From NCBI GenBank assembly GCA_038527215.1, contig JBCBGC010000006.1:1-64000 (forward strand): DNA of 64,000 nt. Reading direction: 5' to 3'. Shown one piece after another: positions 17,134 to 25,512 of the stretch. The notes beneath the pieces were generated by a model. That model ran no database searches. It was not told where the DNA came from and was given only the letters and a program-made list of their open reading frames with translations. The first letter of the stretch is position 1; each line of letters begins with the position of its first letter. The stretch comes from JAWPMV01 sp038527215. GTDB lineage: Bacteria > Bacteroidota > Bacteroidia > J057. Made by a program: the position numbers and the translations under genes.

Positions 17134-19404
17134 ATGAAACATCTTTTTAACGCCGTATTTCTCCTTTCCGCCTCCCTGTCCTTTGCCCAGGACTTTTACA
17201 AACTTGACAGCATCCAAACCATTGAAATCACCTTTGCTCAAAGCAACTGGGACCAATTGCTGGATGCGGCTTATGCCTCAGATGCAGGCTACATCATGGC
17301 CCAGAGTGTCAGCATCAATGGGGTGGTCTTTGATAGTGTGGGGGTAAAATACAAAGGGAATAGCACCTACCGGTCTAACCGGGTCAAGAATCCCTGGCAT
17401 ATCGAACTAGACACCTATAAGGACCATGAATATGCAGGCTATACAGACATCAAGCTGGCCAATGGCTACAATGATCCTTCCTTTCTGCGGGATGTGCTGG
17501 GTTATCAGATTTTGCGCCAATATATGGAGGCCCCGCAGGCCAATTTTGCGAACCTCTTCGTAAATGGGGTGCGGATTGGCTTGTATGCGAATACGGAATC
17601 TATTTCGAAAAAATTTGTCAACAAACGCTTTGGCTCAAACGACCATACCTTCTTCAAATGCAGTCCGCCTGATGGTGCCGGTCCACAAGCCAATGACCTT
17701 CCCAATTTGGTATACTTGGGCCAGGATAGCGCCGCTTATGAGGACGCTTACGAACTGAAATCAGACTACGGCTGGCAGGAACTCATAGACCTCTGTGATA
17801 CCCTGGCCAACCATATCGGGGATATTGAAAAAATCCTGGATGTCGATAAGGCCTTGTGGATGCTCGCTTTTAATAATGTGGTCGTAAATCTGGATAGTTA
17901 TATCGGCGCGTTTAAGCAGAATTATTATCTATACCGGGATGATTATGGTCGGTTTTTGCCCGTGGTCTGGGACCTAAATGAATCCTTTGGGGTTTTCTCC
18001 CAAACCGGAACCACCAATCTCAGCGCTACGATCTTTAAGCAGCAGATGACTCACTTATTGCATGCCAATGACAGTGATTTCCCCCTGGTGCAAAAGTTGC
18101 TGAGCGTTCCGATGTACAAGCGCATGTACCTGGCCCACATCAAAACCATGCTGGAGGAGAACTTCGACAACAACAGCTATTACAATACAGGGCTGAACCT
18201 GCAGAATGTCATTTCCGCTTCCGTACAGGCCGATGGCAATAAGTTTTTTACCTATAACAATTTCATCAGCAATCTGAACACGGATGTCAGCAGTGGCGGT
18301 CCCGGTCCCGGTGGCGGAGCAAAGCCGGGTTTGACCAACCTGATGGATGCCAGAAGTGCTTATTTGCTCGGGCATACTGATTTTACCCAAACAGAACCCG
18401 GCATCTCCCAGATCAGCTTGTCAAATGCTCAGCCAGTCATCTATGAAACGGTCACCATTACAGCCACGATTTCCGATGCGAATGCAGCCTATCTGGGCCA
18501 TCGTTTAGGATCAGCAGGCCCTTTTACCCGCGTGCAAATGTATGATGACGGGGCCCACAATGACGGAGTCGCCAACGATGGCGTTTATGGAGCAGATGTG
18601 ACCCTGACCGGTTCCCTGGTTCAGTATTACCTCTACGCGGAGAACAGCGATATCGGACGCTTTTCGCCCCAGCGAGCGGAACATGAATTCCATACCTTAA
18701 GGACCTCGGTTGTCTCCCAGGCTACCGGAGAGTTGGTGATCAATGAATTCATGGCGTCCAACGATCATACCGTGGCTGACCAGGACGGGGAATATGATGA
18801 CTGGATTGAATTGTATAACAATGGGTCTTCCAGCCTAAACCTTGAGGGTTTTTACCTGTCTGATGATTCAACGGACCTGTTCCAATGGGCCTTTCCGGCC
18901 GGGACGGTCATCGAAGCCAATGACTATCTGGTGATCTGGGCCGATGATGACGAAAACCAGACCGGGCTCCACGCGAATTTTAAGCTATCGGCCGGAGGAG
19001 AAGCGATCTTCCTGGTGGACACTTCTTCCGCCATTATAGACCAGTTAAGCTATGAAAGCCAAACCACTGATATATCCTATGGCCGCTTTCCCAATGGGAC
19101 GGGGAATTTTCAGACCATGACCGCGACCTTCAGCGGTGAGAATGTGGGAACCACCACCAACCTGGACCCGGACCTGGGAACCCTGGTATTATCCGCCTAC
19201 CCCAATCCAGTGGACGACGCTTTTTATGTGGAAATAGCAGGGGGAGGACAAAAAGAAAGATCAGTTTCCGTCTATACCCTCAATGGGAGGAGGTGTTATG
19301 AGGGCACCTTGATTGACAGGGTACAGATTGATGTCTCGGGCTGGACTGCTGGTATGTATTTTGTGAAAGTAGAAAACGCCTTCCTAAAAATCATGGTGAA
19401 CTGA
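17134..19404 (+). CDS. CotH-kinase-domain protein with lamin-tail domain and T9SS sorting domain
   Basis: 756 residues from the ATG at 17134, which gives a clean signal (VFLLSASLSFAQ); 17119 is an alternative start. Residues ~15-330 are a CotH-type domain: VKYKGNSTYRSNRVKNPWH, DIKLANGYNDPSFLRDVLGY, FNNVVVNLDSYIGAFKQNYY and FLPVVWDLNESFG. Residues ~430-525 form an Ig/chitobiase-like module, ~535-640 a lamin-tail domain (ELVINEFMASNDHTVADQDG, YDDWIELYNNGSSSLNLEGF), and the last ~75 a T9SS sorting domain (LSAYPNPVDDAFYVEI). CotH proteins of spore formers are atypical kinases that phosphorylate surface proteins. Here the enzyme would act at the surface or outside the cell. It heads the cluster with DUF4956, HlyD-like and TolC-like genes. 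Confidence 0.88.
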   Translation: MKHLFNAVFLLSASLSFAQDFYKLDSIQTIEITFAQSNWDQLLDAAYASDAGYIMAQSVSINGVVFDSVGVKYKGNSTYRSNRVKNPWHIELDTYKDHEYAGYTDIKLANGYNDPSFLRDVLGYQILRQYMEAPQANFANLFVNGVRIGLYANTESISKKFVNKRFGSNDHTFFKCSPPDGAGPQANDLPNLVYLGQDSAAYEDAYELKSDYGWQELIDLCDTLANHIGDIEKILDVDKALWMLAFNNVVVNLDSYIGAFKQNYYLYRDDYGRFLPVVWDLNESFGVFSQTGTTNLSATIFKQQMTHLLHANDSDFPLVQKLLSVPMYKRMYLAHIKTMLEENFDNNSYYNTGLNLQNVISASVQADGNKFFTYNNFISNLNTDVSSGGPGPGGGAKPGLTNLMDARSAYLLGHTDFTQTEPGISQISLSNAQPVIYETVTITATISDANAAYLGHRLGSAGPFTRVQMYDDGAHNDGVANDGVYGADVTLTGSLVQYYLYAENSDIGRFSPQRAEHEFHTLRTSVVSQATGELVINEFMASNDHTVADQDGEYDDWIELYNNGSSSLNLEGFYLSDDSTDLFQWAFPAGTVIEANDYLVIWADDDENQTGLHANFKLSAGGEAIFLVDTSSAIIDQLSYESQTTDISYGRFPNGTGNFQTMTATFSGENVGTTTNLDPDLGTLVLSAYPNPVDDAFYVEIAGGGQKERSVSVYTLNGRRCYEGTLIDRVQIDVSGWTAGMYFVKVENAFLKIMVN

Positions 19405-19427
19405 TTATTCGTGCTTAACATTTGATA

Positions 19428-19465
19428 GAGGATAGAAGAAAAGCATGGTTTTTTCTTCTATCCTC
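19428..19465 (+). promoter_or_regulatory. Perfect 15-bp hairpin between CotH and DUF4956 genes
   Basis: GAGGATAGAAGAAAA (19428-19442) pairs perfectly with TTTTCTTCTATCCTC (19451-19465) over an 8-base loop. An ATG in the loop (19445) is open into the next gene, but the hairpin favours the later start at 19502. It may attenuate transcription or set the CotH-to-downstream expression ratio. Confidence 0.65.
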
Positions 19466-19501
19466 GTTTACTTAGTGGATTATTACGTTAACATTACCTT
19501 C

Positions 19502-20236
19502 ATGTTCGATATAGAATTAATGAATTTTAATCCGGAGACCCCCTCTTTTGGGGTGATGCTCATCACGGCCTTACTTGCATTTTTTCTATCCTCTCTTATT
19601 GGGCTTACCTATCAGTTCACCACCAAAAGCATCTATCGCAGAGCGCATTTTATCCAGGCCCTGACCTTAATCGGGATTGTGACGGCCACCATATTACAAG
19701 CAATTGGAGAAAGTGTGGCGATTGGATTAGGGATTATCGGCGCCCTTTCGATCATTCGCTTTAGAACCTCTCTGAACGACCCAAGAAACATTACCTTCAT
19801 GTTTGCTTCATTAGGCGTGGGGATTGCTTGTGGGGTCATGGGGTATGCCATCGCCTTGACCGGCACCCTGGTTTTTTGCCTGGGAGCGATTGTATTGCGC
19901 TTTTCTCCGCTGAGCGACCAGCATGAATTGATTGGGACCTTACGGATTCGGGTTCCGATAGAGGGGGACTTTCGGACCATCGTCGAGCAAAAATTGAAGG
20001 CGTTGTGCAAAAGTTTTGAATTGGATCGCCTACGTTTCGTTAATACTAAAAGGAACATCGTCCCTGAAGATGAAACGGAGCCGGTGGAAGTGGAAAGAAT
20101 AAGGTGGCTGGAGTTGGTGTATCTGGTTAGCATGAAAAATGCTACCACCATAACTGTACTGGAGGAACATCTACAAGAGACAGAGGGATTGGAAGGCTTA
20201 CGGATGGAATTCCAAAACCAACCCACTAAACTATGA
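19502..20236 (+). CDS. DUF4956 domain inner-membrane protein
   Basis: 244 residues from 19502. Four membrane segments lie in residues ~15-145 (LITALLAFFLSSLIGLTYQF; LTLIGIVTATILQ; the family signature IGLGIIGALSIIRFRTSLND; MGYAIALTGTLVFCLGAIVL). A soluble C-terminal domain of about 100 residues follows (LIGTLRIRVPIEGDFR), probably cytoplasmic. DUF4956 genes are known to sit beside CotH and VTC-like polyphosphate polymerase genes in many bacteria, but their biochemistry is unsettled. No VTC gene is present here. The stop overlaps the HlyD-like start by 4 bases (20233-20236), so the two products are probably made together. Confidence 0.88.
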   Translation: MFDIELMNFNPETPSFGVMLITALLAFFLSSLIGLTYQFTTKSIYRRAHFIQALTLIGIVTATILQAIGESVAIGLGIIGALSIIRFRTSLNDPRNITFMFASLGVGIACGVMGYAIALTGTLVFCLGAIVLRFSPLSDQHELIGTLRIRVPIEGDFRTIVEQKLKALCKSFELDRLRFVNTKRNIVPEDETEPVEVERIRWLELVYLVSMKNATTITVLEEHLQETEGLEGLRMEFQNQPTKL

Positions 20237-21258
20237 TTCGCATGAAAAAATTCAATGGATTCTATATCGCCCTCATTATTTCAGGCATTTGTCTCTTCTT
20301 CGCCTTTCGTCCGGATTTCTATAAGGAGCTGTCTTTTTATGGCTTTGCGGAAAGTCGCGCTACTGAAATCAACTATAACTATCCGGTCGTGGTTGATAAA
20401 ATCCTCGTCAAACCCGGCCAGGAGGTAAAGGCCGGCCAGGTCCTGCTGCATCTTTCCCGCAGAAAATCAAAAGAGACCCTCGAAGACCAGTCTTTCCGGA
20501 TTGCCGAGTTAAAAGCGGAAGAGGCGCTCTGGAAGCAAAAACTCAACAATAGGCTGGAGGAACTGGCCCTGGACCAGCGGACCCAATTGGCCGAAATTGA
20601 GGGCAAGATTGTGGCCACCCAAAAAGAGCTGGCCTATAAAAAATCCCTGATGGAGGATTTGGAAGCGATTCAACCGGTCGAAGCCGGCTATAAACCCTTA
20701 GAAGAACGGCTGGAAAGGTATCGGGAGGAAAAAGCGGCCCTGGATCAGCTTTTTGCCGCCAAAATAAAAGGGGTGAATAAAGAACTAAGCCTGGGTCGGA
20801 ATCCCTATCGCCAGCAAATCAACCGCTTCATGGCGGAAAAGGAATTTGATGAATCACAAAAAGTCCAACCCATTGTGGTGACCGCGCCCATAGACGGACT
20901 GGTGGGCAATATCTCCTGCAAAGAAGCCGAACACATTTCTTCCTATTCCACCTTGATGACCTTTTACGAGCCACATTCAGGCATTATCAAAGGCTTCGTG
21001 CATGAAGATTTGACCCTGGAGGTCGACATCGGGCAGAAGTTTACCATTTCTTCTCTCAAGGATGAGGAGATCAACTATCCGGGGACCGTCATTGGCCTTG
21101 GGTCGCGCATCGTAGAAATACCCTCTCGCCTAAGAAAGGTCGAGACGGTCAAGGCCTATGGTCGGGAAGTCCTGATTGAGATCTCAAAGGAAAACACATT
21201 CTTACAAAAGGAAAAAGTGAGCATAAAAGTTATGCTTGATGATGGATTAACCCAGTAG
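20233..21258 (+). CDS. HlyD/RND-type periplasmic adaptor (membrane fusion) protein
   Basis: 341 residues with one N-terminal membrane segment (YIALIISGICLFFAF). The lipoyl half-motif VDKILVKPGQEVKAGQVLLH is followed by a long coiled coil (about residues 75-200), the second lipoyl half (IVVTAPIDGLVGNISCKEAE) and a beta-barrel domain (GFVHEDLTLEVDIGQKFTIS). Such adaptors bridge an inner-membrane transporter and a TolC-type channel. The gene is coupled to DUF4956 upstream and lies 3 bases before a TolC-like gene, yet no ABC, RND or MFS pump is in the cluster. DUF4956 may take the inner-membrane position (inference). Confidence 0.85.
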   Translation: MIRMKKFNGFYIALIISGICLFFAFRPDFYKELSFYGFAESRATEINYNYPVVVDKILVKPGQEVKAGQVLLHLSRRKSKETLEDQSFRIAELKAEEALWKQKLNNRLEELALDQRTQLAEIEGKIVATQKELAYKKSLMEDLEAIQPVEAGYKPLEERLERYREEKAALDQLFAAKIKGVNKELSLGRNPYRQQINRFMAEKEFDESQKVQPIVVTAPIDGLVGNISCKEAEHISSYSTLMTFYEPHSGIIKGFVHEDLTLEVDIGQKFTISSLKDEEINYPGTVIGLGSRIVEIPSRLRKVETVKAYGREVLIEISKENTFLQKEKVSIKVMLDDGLTQ

Positions 21259-21261
21259 CCT

Positions 21262-22458
21262 ATGCGCCTGATACTATTTTGCCTGTTTATTCCGTCCCTA
21301 TGTCTTGCGCAGCAACCGATCAATGCCGAACAGTTTTTTTTACGAGGGTTAGAGAAGGAAGCTCCGGCGGATCAGGTGATGGATCAAAAAATAAGTTTTC
21401 CCTGGATCGATGAGGTTGAAGTAAGGACGGAAACCGATGAATTTGACTTCGATCGACAGGAATACCTGCTTCGATTGTCTCCTAGCACCGCCGGCATTCG
21501 CAAGGCGCAGAAATCCTTATATCAGGAATTAAAAAATGCCCCGGACATAGAAGGGCAGGAAATATACTGCGATCGGGTGCTAGCCCTGCATGTTGATTGG
21601 TTGACCCTTTACATCCTTCGCGAGAGGGAAAACAAGTTGGAGGAACAGGCGGCCATCCTCCGGGACAAGCAAACCATTTATGAAAGAATGGCGGGCACCC
21701 TCGAATTTGACCCCAAAAAGCTCCTGAACCTGCAAACCGAAAAGAGCGATATGCAGCTTGCCCAAAACAAGCTGAGGTTGGAATGGGCTTATATCCTCAA
21801 CAAATACGACCTCCAGGGTCAGGAAATAGCGTTTGGGGAGTTTGCTACCGTCGAAACTATCGCTGCCTTTTTGGAAGATTCTCTGCTTTCGGATCAAAGC
21901 GGATTCACCTGGGTAGATGTGGAAACAGAGCATAAAAAGCAGTTGGTGATGAAGGAGATTGCCCTGGAAGCTTCAGAAAAAAAGCGGCTGCTAGATTTTG
22001 TCCAGTTCAAATACAACGGCCCGCACACCGATGCCATACAAGAGCGATTCACGGTGGGATTGGGCGTGCAGCTTTCTAACTCTGGGAACAGAAAATTGAA
22101 AATGCAGGAATTGTATATAGAAAAGGATGAACTGGTTCGTAAGGCTGAAAGAGAGCAAAAAGAGAAAATGGAGAATATCCAACAGCTCGAAAGCGAGCTC
22201 TTAGGCGGTATTCAGTCCTTTTACTTTTTTCAAAAAACCATGGAAGAGGAGCAAATCAACCTGCAAAAACTGAGTAGCAATATTGCTCAGCGGGAAGGGG
22301 TTTCCCCCCTCTTACTCCTTGAAATCAAAGAGCGACAGCTCTCCATGCAGCTCAAATCCCTGAACAAACAGGAAGACCTGCTCAGGGATTACCTGAAGTA
22401 CCTGCAGGAAAGAGAGGTCTTGTGCCAGGCGGGATTCGTCAACTATCTCCAAAGATAG
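21262..22458 (+). CDS. TolC-like outer-membrane efflux protein
   Basis: 398 residues with a signal peptide (LFIPSLCLAQQ). The protein is dominated by long amphipathic helices in two halves (about residues 60-190 and 215-395), e.g. LREREN...LEEQAAILRDKQTIYERM and LQKLSSNIAQREGVSPLLLLEIKERQLS. Between the halves FTVGLGVQLSNSG has the strand-like look of a TolC barrel insertion. It is shorter than typical TolC (~430-490). It is the last gene of the CotH-DUF4956-HlyD cluster, with a 3-base gap to the adaptor. TolC-fold assignment rests on pattern and context rather than strong motifs. Confidence 0.75.
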   Translation: MRLILFCLFIPSLCLAQQPINAEQFFLRGLEKEAPADQVMDQKISFPWIDEVEVRTETDEFDFDRQEYLLRLSPSTAGIRKAQKSLYQELKNAPDIEGQEIYCDRVLALHVDWLTLYILRERENKLEEQAAILRDKQTIYERMAGTLEFDPKKLLNLQTEKSDMQLAQNKLRLEWAYILNKYDLQGQEIAFGEFATVETIAAFLEDSLLSDQSGFTWVDVETEHKKQLVMKEIALEASEKKRLLDFVQFKYNGPHTDAIQERFTVGLGVQLSNSGNRKLKMQELYIEKDELVRKAEREQKEKMENIQQLESELLGGIQSFYFFQKTMEEEQINLQKLSSNIAQREGVSPLLLLEIKERQLSMQLKSLNKQEDLLRDYLKYLQEREVLCQAGFVNYLQR

Positions 22459-22563
22459 AGTCTGACGAAACCACAGGCTGCGATGATTCCTCTGCAACGG
22501 GCCATGCCCGGCATGTCGAATTCTTTCTTTACTTTAGGCGCTTACCATTGATCAGAACCATCC

Positions 22564-23328
22564 ATGGACGCGGCTACTTTCACTGAAAAGCTCACCCAAT
22601 TTGCCCCGCTGTACAAGCAGTACAGCCCGCAGGTATTTGCCCACTTATATCAAGTCCACGGCGATGAGGCAACCGCTCGTCAACTGTGTGAAGACTTTTT
22701 CGTGCGCTGGTGGGATCAGGCCGAAAACCTGGAAGGCATAGAAGCGGATACCTTATTAAAGGAGTTGTGGAAGGAGGGAAAAAAGGCCCAGACGGACCAC
22801 ATCCCGCCCTTCGATCTGGAAGATAATTGGGAAGCCCTGGTCCTGAAAATCGGCACCCAGGCTGGGCTGGCCCCGCCTACGCCTCGCAACAGCCTCGGCA
22901 GTTGGATCATGTATGGCTTGATCGCCGCCATTATGCTGGCCTTTGCCTATTGGGTGGGACAAAAGCAGCAGGATATACGCCTGGAAAATGAGACAGCGCA
23001 AGCGCAAACCTATGACCTGCCTGCGGGAATACAGGCGAAACTAAATCCGGGCAGCCTGCTCACCTATGGACAGGAAACCCAAACCCCTTTTGAAGTAGAC
23101 CTCAAGCAAGGCTTGGCCACCTTTAGCGTGCCGACGGATGAACCCATCTGGATCCATACTCCAGCCGGAACCCTGGAAGGCAAAAAGGGTGCGTTTACCC
23201 TGGAACTCACCGACCGCCTCCTGGCCATCAAAAACCAGAAGGCCCAGCTCCGCCTCTTCCCCCTCGAACAACAAGCCAAAGCCCAAAGCATCCCCCCCGA
23301 CCAGCAAATCGAAATTGCCCTCCCGTAA
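22564..23328 (+). CDS. Hybrid of sigma-region-2-like domain and FecR-like periplasmic domain
   Basis: 254 residues. Residues ~8-65 resemble ECF sigma region 2 (FAPLYKQYSPQVFAHLYQVH, then ARQLCEDFFVRWWDQAENLE). A membrane segment follows at ~117-137 (IMYGLIAAIMLAFAYWVGQ). The outer part resembles the FecR domain (LPAGIQAKLNPGSLLTYGQE, FEVDLKQGLATFSVPTDEPI, HTPAGTLEGKKGAFTLELT). FecR proteins are anti-sigma regulators that sense outer-membrane transport; here the usual N-terminal anti-sigma part seems replaced by a sigma-like fold with no region 4. No TonB receptor or full sigma gene is adjacent. The stop TAA (23326-23328) lies inside a palindromic repeat. Function uncertain. Confidence 0.65.
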   Translation: MDAATFTEKLTQFAPLYKQYSPQVFAHLYQVHGDEATARQLCEDFFVRWWDQAENLEGIEADTLLKELWKEGKKAQTDHIPPFDLEDNWEALVLKIGTQAGLAPPTPRNSLGSWIMYGLIAAIMLAFAYWVGQKQQDIRLENETAQAQTYDLPAGIQAKLNPGSLLTYGQETQTPFEVDLKQGLATFSVPTDEPIWIHTPAGTLEGKKGAFTLELTDRLLAIKNQKAQLRLFPLEQQAKAQSIPPDQQIEIALP

Positions 23329-23440
23329 CCCTGGCTTCCAGCCGGGACCAACCTGCCAATGGTCACCTCCGTAACCCTGGCTTCCAGCCGGGCCGACCTG
23401 CCAATGGTCCCTTCGTAGACGCAGCTTGCAGCTGTCGCTA
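23325..23440. repeat. Tandem REP-like palindromic repeats overlapping a stop codon
   Basis: Two near-identical units of about 45 bases start at 23325 and 23371 (GTAACCCTGGCTTCCAGCC, then CCTGCCAATGGTC). A third, diverged unit starts at 23415 (GTAGACGCAGCTTGCAGCTG). The third matches the repeat family at 39010-39214. The first unit supplies the TAA stop of the FecR-like gene. Confidence 0.7.
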
Positions 23441-23471
23441 TGGTATCACCGGTTGAAAACCTGCCTTACTC

Positions 23472-23528
23472 GAGGTCAGGCAACCATAGAAGTAAAATCC
23501 GCAACTTCGATATTCAACGCAAATTTAT
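23472..23528 (+). repeat. Left terminal inverted repeat of the Tn3-like element
   Basis: Begins GAGGTCAGGCAACCATAGA and matches the reverse complement of 25513-25569 with 3 mismatches in 57. It contains the last codons and stop of the transposase remnant, as is common for Tn3-family tnpA. It is longer than the usual 38 bases. Confidence 0.9.
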
Positions 23529-23972
23529 TTTGTGGTTGAGCGGTTTGACTTCTCTATCCATATCAAGGATGTAGTTTCCAAATCGATTAATGTGCTCAGT
23601 CCTGTAAGGAGCAAATGCCTGCAAGGCCTCTTTGTCAATGGGATGGCCTTCCGCAATCAACTCATTAAAAACCCGACTCATTTCATCTACATTATAAAGG
23701 ATCAGAAGATTAGCAACCAGGTGATTGTATTTAATGACTTTGTTTTGCTCATGTCTGAGATTTTCTGGGATGACCTTACTAGCAAAAGCAATCCAATCGG
23801 CAAATTGGTTGAACTCCTCACTTTTATTGGTGGCTGCGCTGATGGTTCTTCTCAGCTCAATATCATGGATATACTGAAGGAGGAATTGAGTCCTTACGGC
23901 TCTGCCTAATTCTCGGAAAGCATAGTAGAGTTTGTTTTTCCGGCTGTGAGAACCTAATCGCTTTAAAATGAT
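23514..23972 (-). pseudogene. tnpA: 3' remnant of a Tn3-family transposase gene (tnpA)
   Basis: Read on the minus strand from 23972 to the TGA at 23516-23514, about 152 codons give the C-terminus of a Tn3-family TnpA: LKRLGSHSRKNKLYYAFREL, GRAVRTQFLLQYIHDIELRR, NKSEEFNQFADWIAFASKV, VIKYNHLVANLLILYNVDEM, LIAEGHPIDKEALQAFAPYR and HINRFGNYILDMD. A TAA stands just upstream (23973-23975) and nothing recognisable precedes it, so roughly the first 850 residues of a usual ~1,000-residue protein are gone. It cannot be active. The stop lies inside the left inverted repeat. Confidence 0.9.
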
Positions 23973-24069
23973 TTATTTAGATAGAAAGAATCTATTATCT
24001 CTTTTCGCAGAATCGCAAGATTCGGCTTGATAACTCATAAGCAGGTATGTATCATTGAGAGAAAAATAT

Positions 24070-25500
24070 ATGCTATTTGATTTAACCCAAGATCTTCGTT
24101 TGAAAATCTTTCAGCATACCATTGAGAGATTGGATGATTACTATCAAAACACAAACTCCAGAAAGGTATCGCCAAAGCTTGATGTAGATGAAATTCTATC
24201 AACAATAAAAAAAGAAACTTTTACAGTAAAAAAAACACCCAATGAAGCTGTCAATCATGTTATCGATGCTTTAGAGAAATACTCAGTCCATACGCCACAT
24301 CCTGACTATTTTGGCCTATTTAATCCGAGGGCAAATTTTTCTGGAATCCTGGCCGATTTGATTACTTCAGTTTATAATCCACAACTAGCGGCTTGGAGTC
24401 ATGCTCCCTTTGCTGTGGAAGTCGAGAATCATCTTGTACAGGAACTGGGCAAGAAATTCGGCCTAAAAAAAGGGGAAATTGACGGTGTCTTTACCACGGG
24501 TGGGGCAGAGGCAAATTTAACAGCAATCCTTTGCGCATTAAATGAAACCTTTCCTGATTTTGCAAATGAAGGATTCATCGGCCAAACTCAAAAACCTATT
24601 ATTTATTGTTCTAAAGAATCGCATCATTCGGTTGTAAAAGCAGCCCGGACGGTTGGATTAGGAAAGTACGCTGTGAGAACTATATCTGTAAATAATCATT
24701 TACAGATGGACCCCAAGCAGTTAATCGATAAAATTAATGAGGATCAGCATAAAGGGAATCATCCTTTCCTATTAATCGCAACGGCTGGTACAACAGGAAC
24801 AGGAGCAATAGATAACCTATTCGAATTACAGAAAACTGCTAAGAATTATGATCTATGGTTTCATGTTGATGCTGCTTATGGAGGGGCAGCCATTCTAAGC
24901 CCCAATTCACGTCATATGTTAAACGGTATTGAGCATGCAGATTCTATTACCTTTGATGCCCATAAATGGATGTCTGTTCCTATGGGGACGAGTATTTTTC
25001 TGACCTCCAGCAAAGAGATTTTAGCCAAAACATTCAGAGTAACAACAGAATATATGCCTAAGGAGGCAAACGAGCTTGAAATTGTCGACCCATTTACACA
25101 TTCAATACAGTGGTCAAGAAGATTTGCAGGTTTGAAGCTCTATCTCTCCTTGATAATTTTTGGTTGGGAAGGCTATGAAGAGGTGATTGAACATCAACTT
25201 AAAATGGGGCATTTACTCAGGGAATTATTATCAGAAAATGGCTGGGAAATTATGAATGATTCCTTTCTACCAATTATATGCTTTACGGACAAAGAATTGC
25301 GCAAAGATTCTCAATTCGTTAAGTGGATTTGTTCTAAGGTCATAGAATCAGGGGAAGCTTGGATTTCAAGTTATCCAATTAATGGTTCAAATACCATAAG
25401 AGCCTGCATTACTAATTATGCAACTGAAGAATATCACATTAGAAACCTTGTTCAGCTCCTTGGACAAAAAAGAAAAGAATTTGTTCATAAGGAAATATAG
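24070..25500 (+). CDS. PLP-dependent decarboxylase (group II amino acid decarboxylase), transposon passenger
   Basis: 476 residues from the ATG at 24070; a TTG five codons earlier is less likely. Group II decarboxylase features: HTPHPDYFGLFNPRANFSGI (about residue 75), GVFTTGGAEANLTAILCALN (about 140), the HHSVVKAARTVGLG segment (about 185), LIATAGTTGTGAIDNL (about 235), FHVDAAYGGAAILSP (about 265) and the PLP-binding FDAHKWMSVPMG with Lys299. The family decarboxylates aromatic amino acids, glutamate or 2,4-diaminobutyrate; substrate is not decidable here. It is AT-rich unlike the flanking permease gene and fills the element between transposase remnant and right repeat. Complete and apparently functional, so probably under selection. 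Confidence 0.9.
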   Translation: MLFDLTQDLRLKIFQHTIERLDDYYQNTNSRKVSPKLDVDEILSTIKKETFTVKKTPNEAVNHVIDALEKYSVHTPHPDYFGLFNPRANFSGILADLITSVYNPQLAAWSHAPFAVEVENHLVQELGKKFGLKKGEIDGVFTTGGAEANLTAILCALNETFPDFANEGFIGQTQKPIIYCSKESHHSVVKAARTVGLGKYAVRTISVNNHLQMDPKQLIDKINEDQHKGNHPFLLIATAGTTGTGAIDNLFELQKTAKNYDLWFHVDAAYGGAAILSPNSRHMLNGIEHADSITFDAHKWMSVPMGTSIFLTSSKEILAKTFRVTTEYMPKEANELEIVDPFTHSIQWSRRFAGLKLYLSLIIFGWEGYEEVIEHQLKMGHLLRELLSENGWEIMNDSFLPIICFTDKELRKDSQFVKWICSKVIESGEAWISSYPINGSNTIRACITNYATEEYHIRNLVQLLGQKRKEFVHKEI

Positions 25501-25512
25501 AAAATCAAGTCT

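Noticed and set aside
23325..23440. Tandem ~45-base units considered as a CRISPR array
   Set aside because: Only two good copies without unique spacers, and the unit matches palindromic repeats elsewhere in the window.
23532..23909. 125-residue plus-strand frame inside the Tn3-like element
   Set aside because: The minus strand reads as a clear Tn3 transposase C-terminus, so the plus-strand frame is its shadow.
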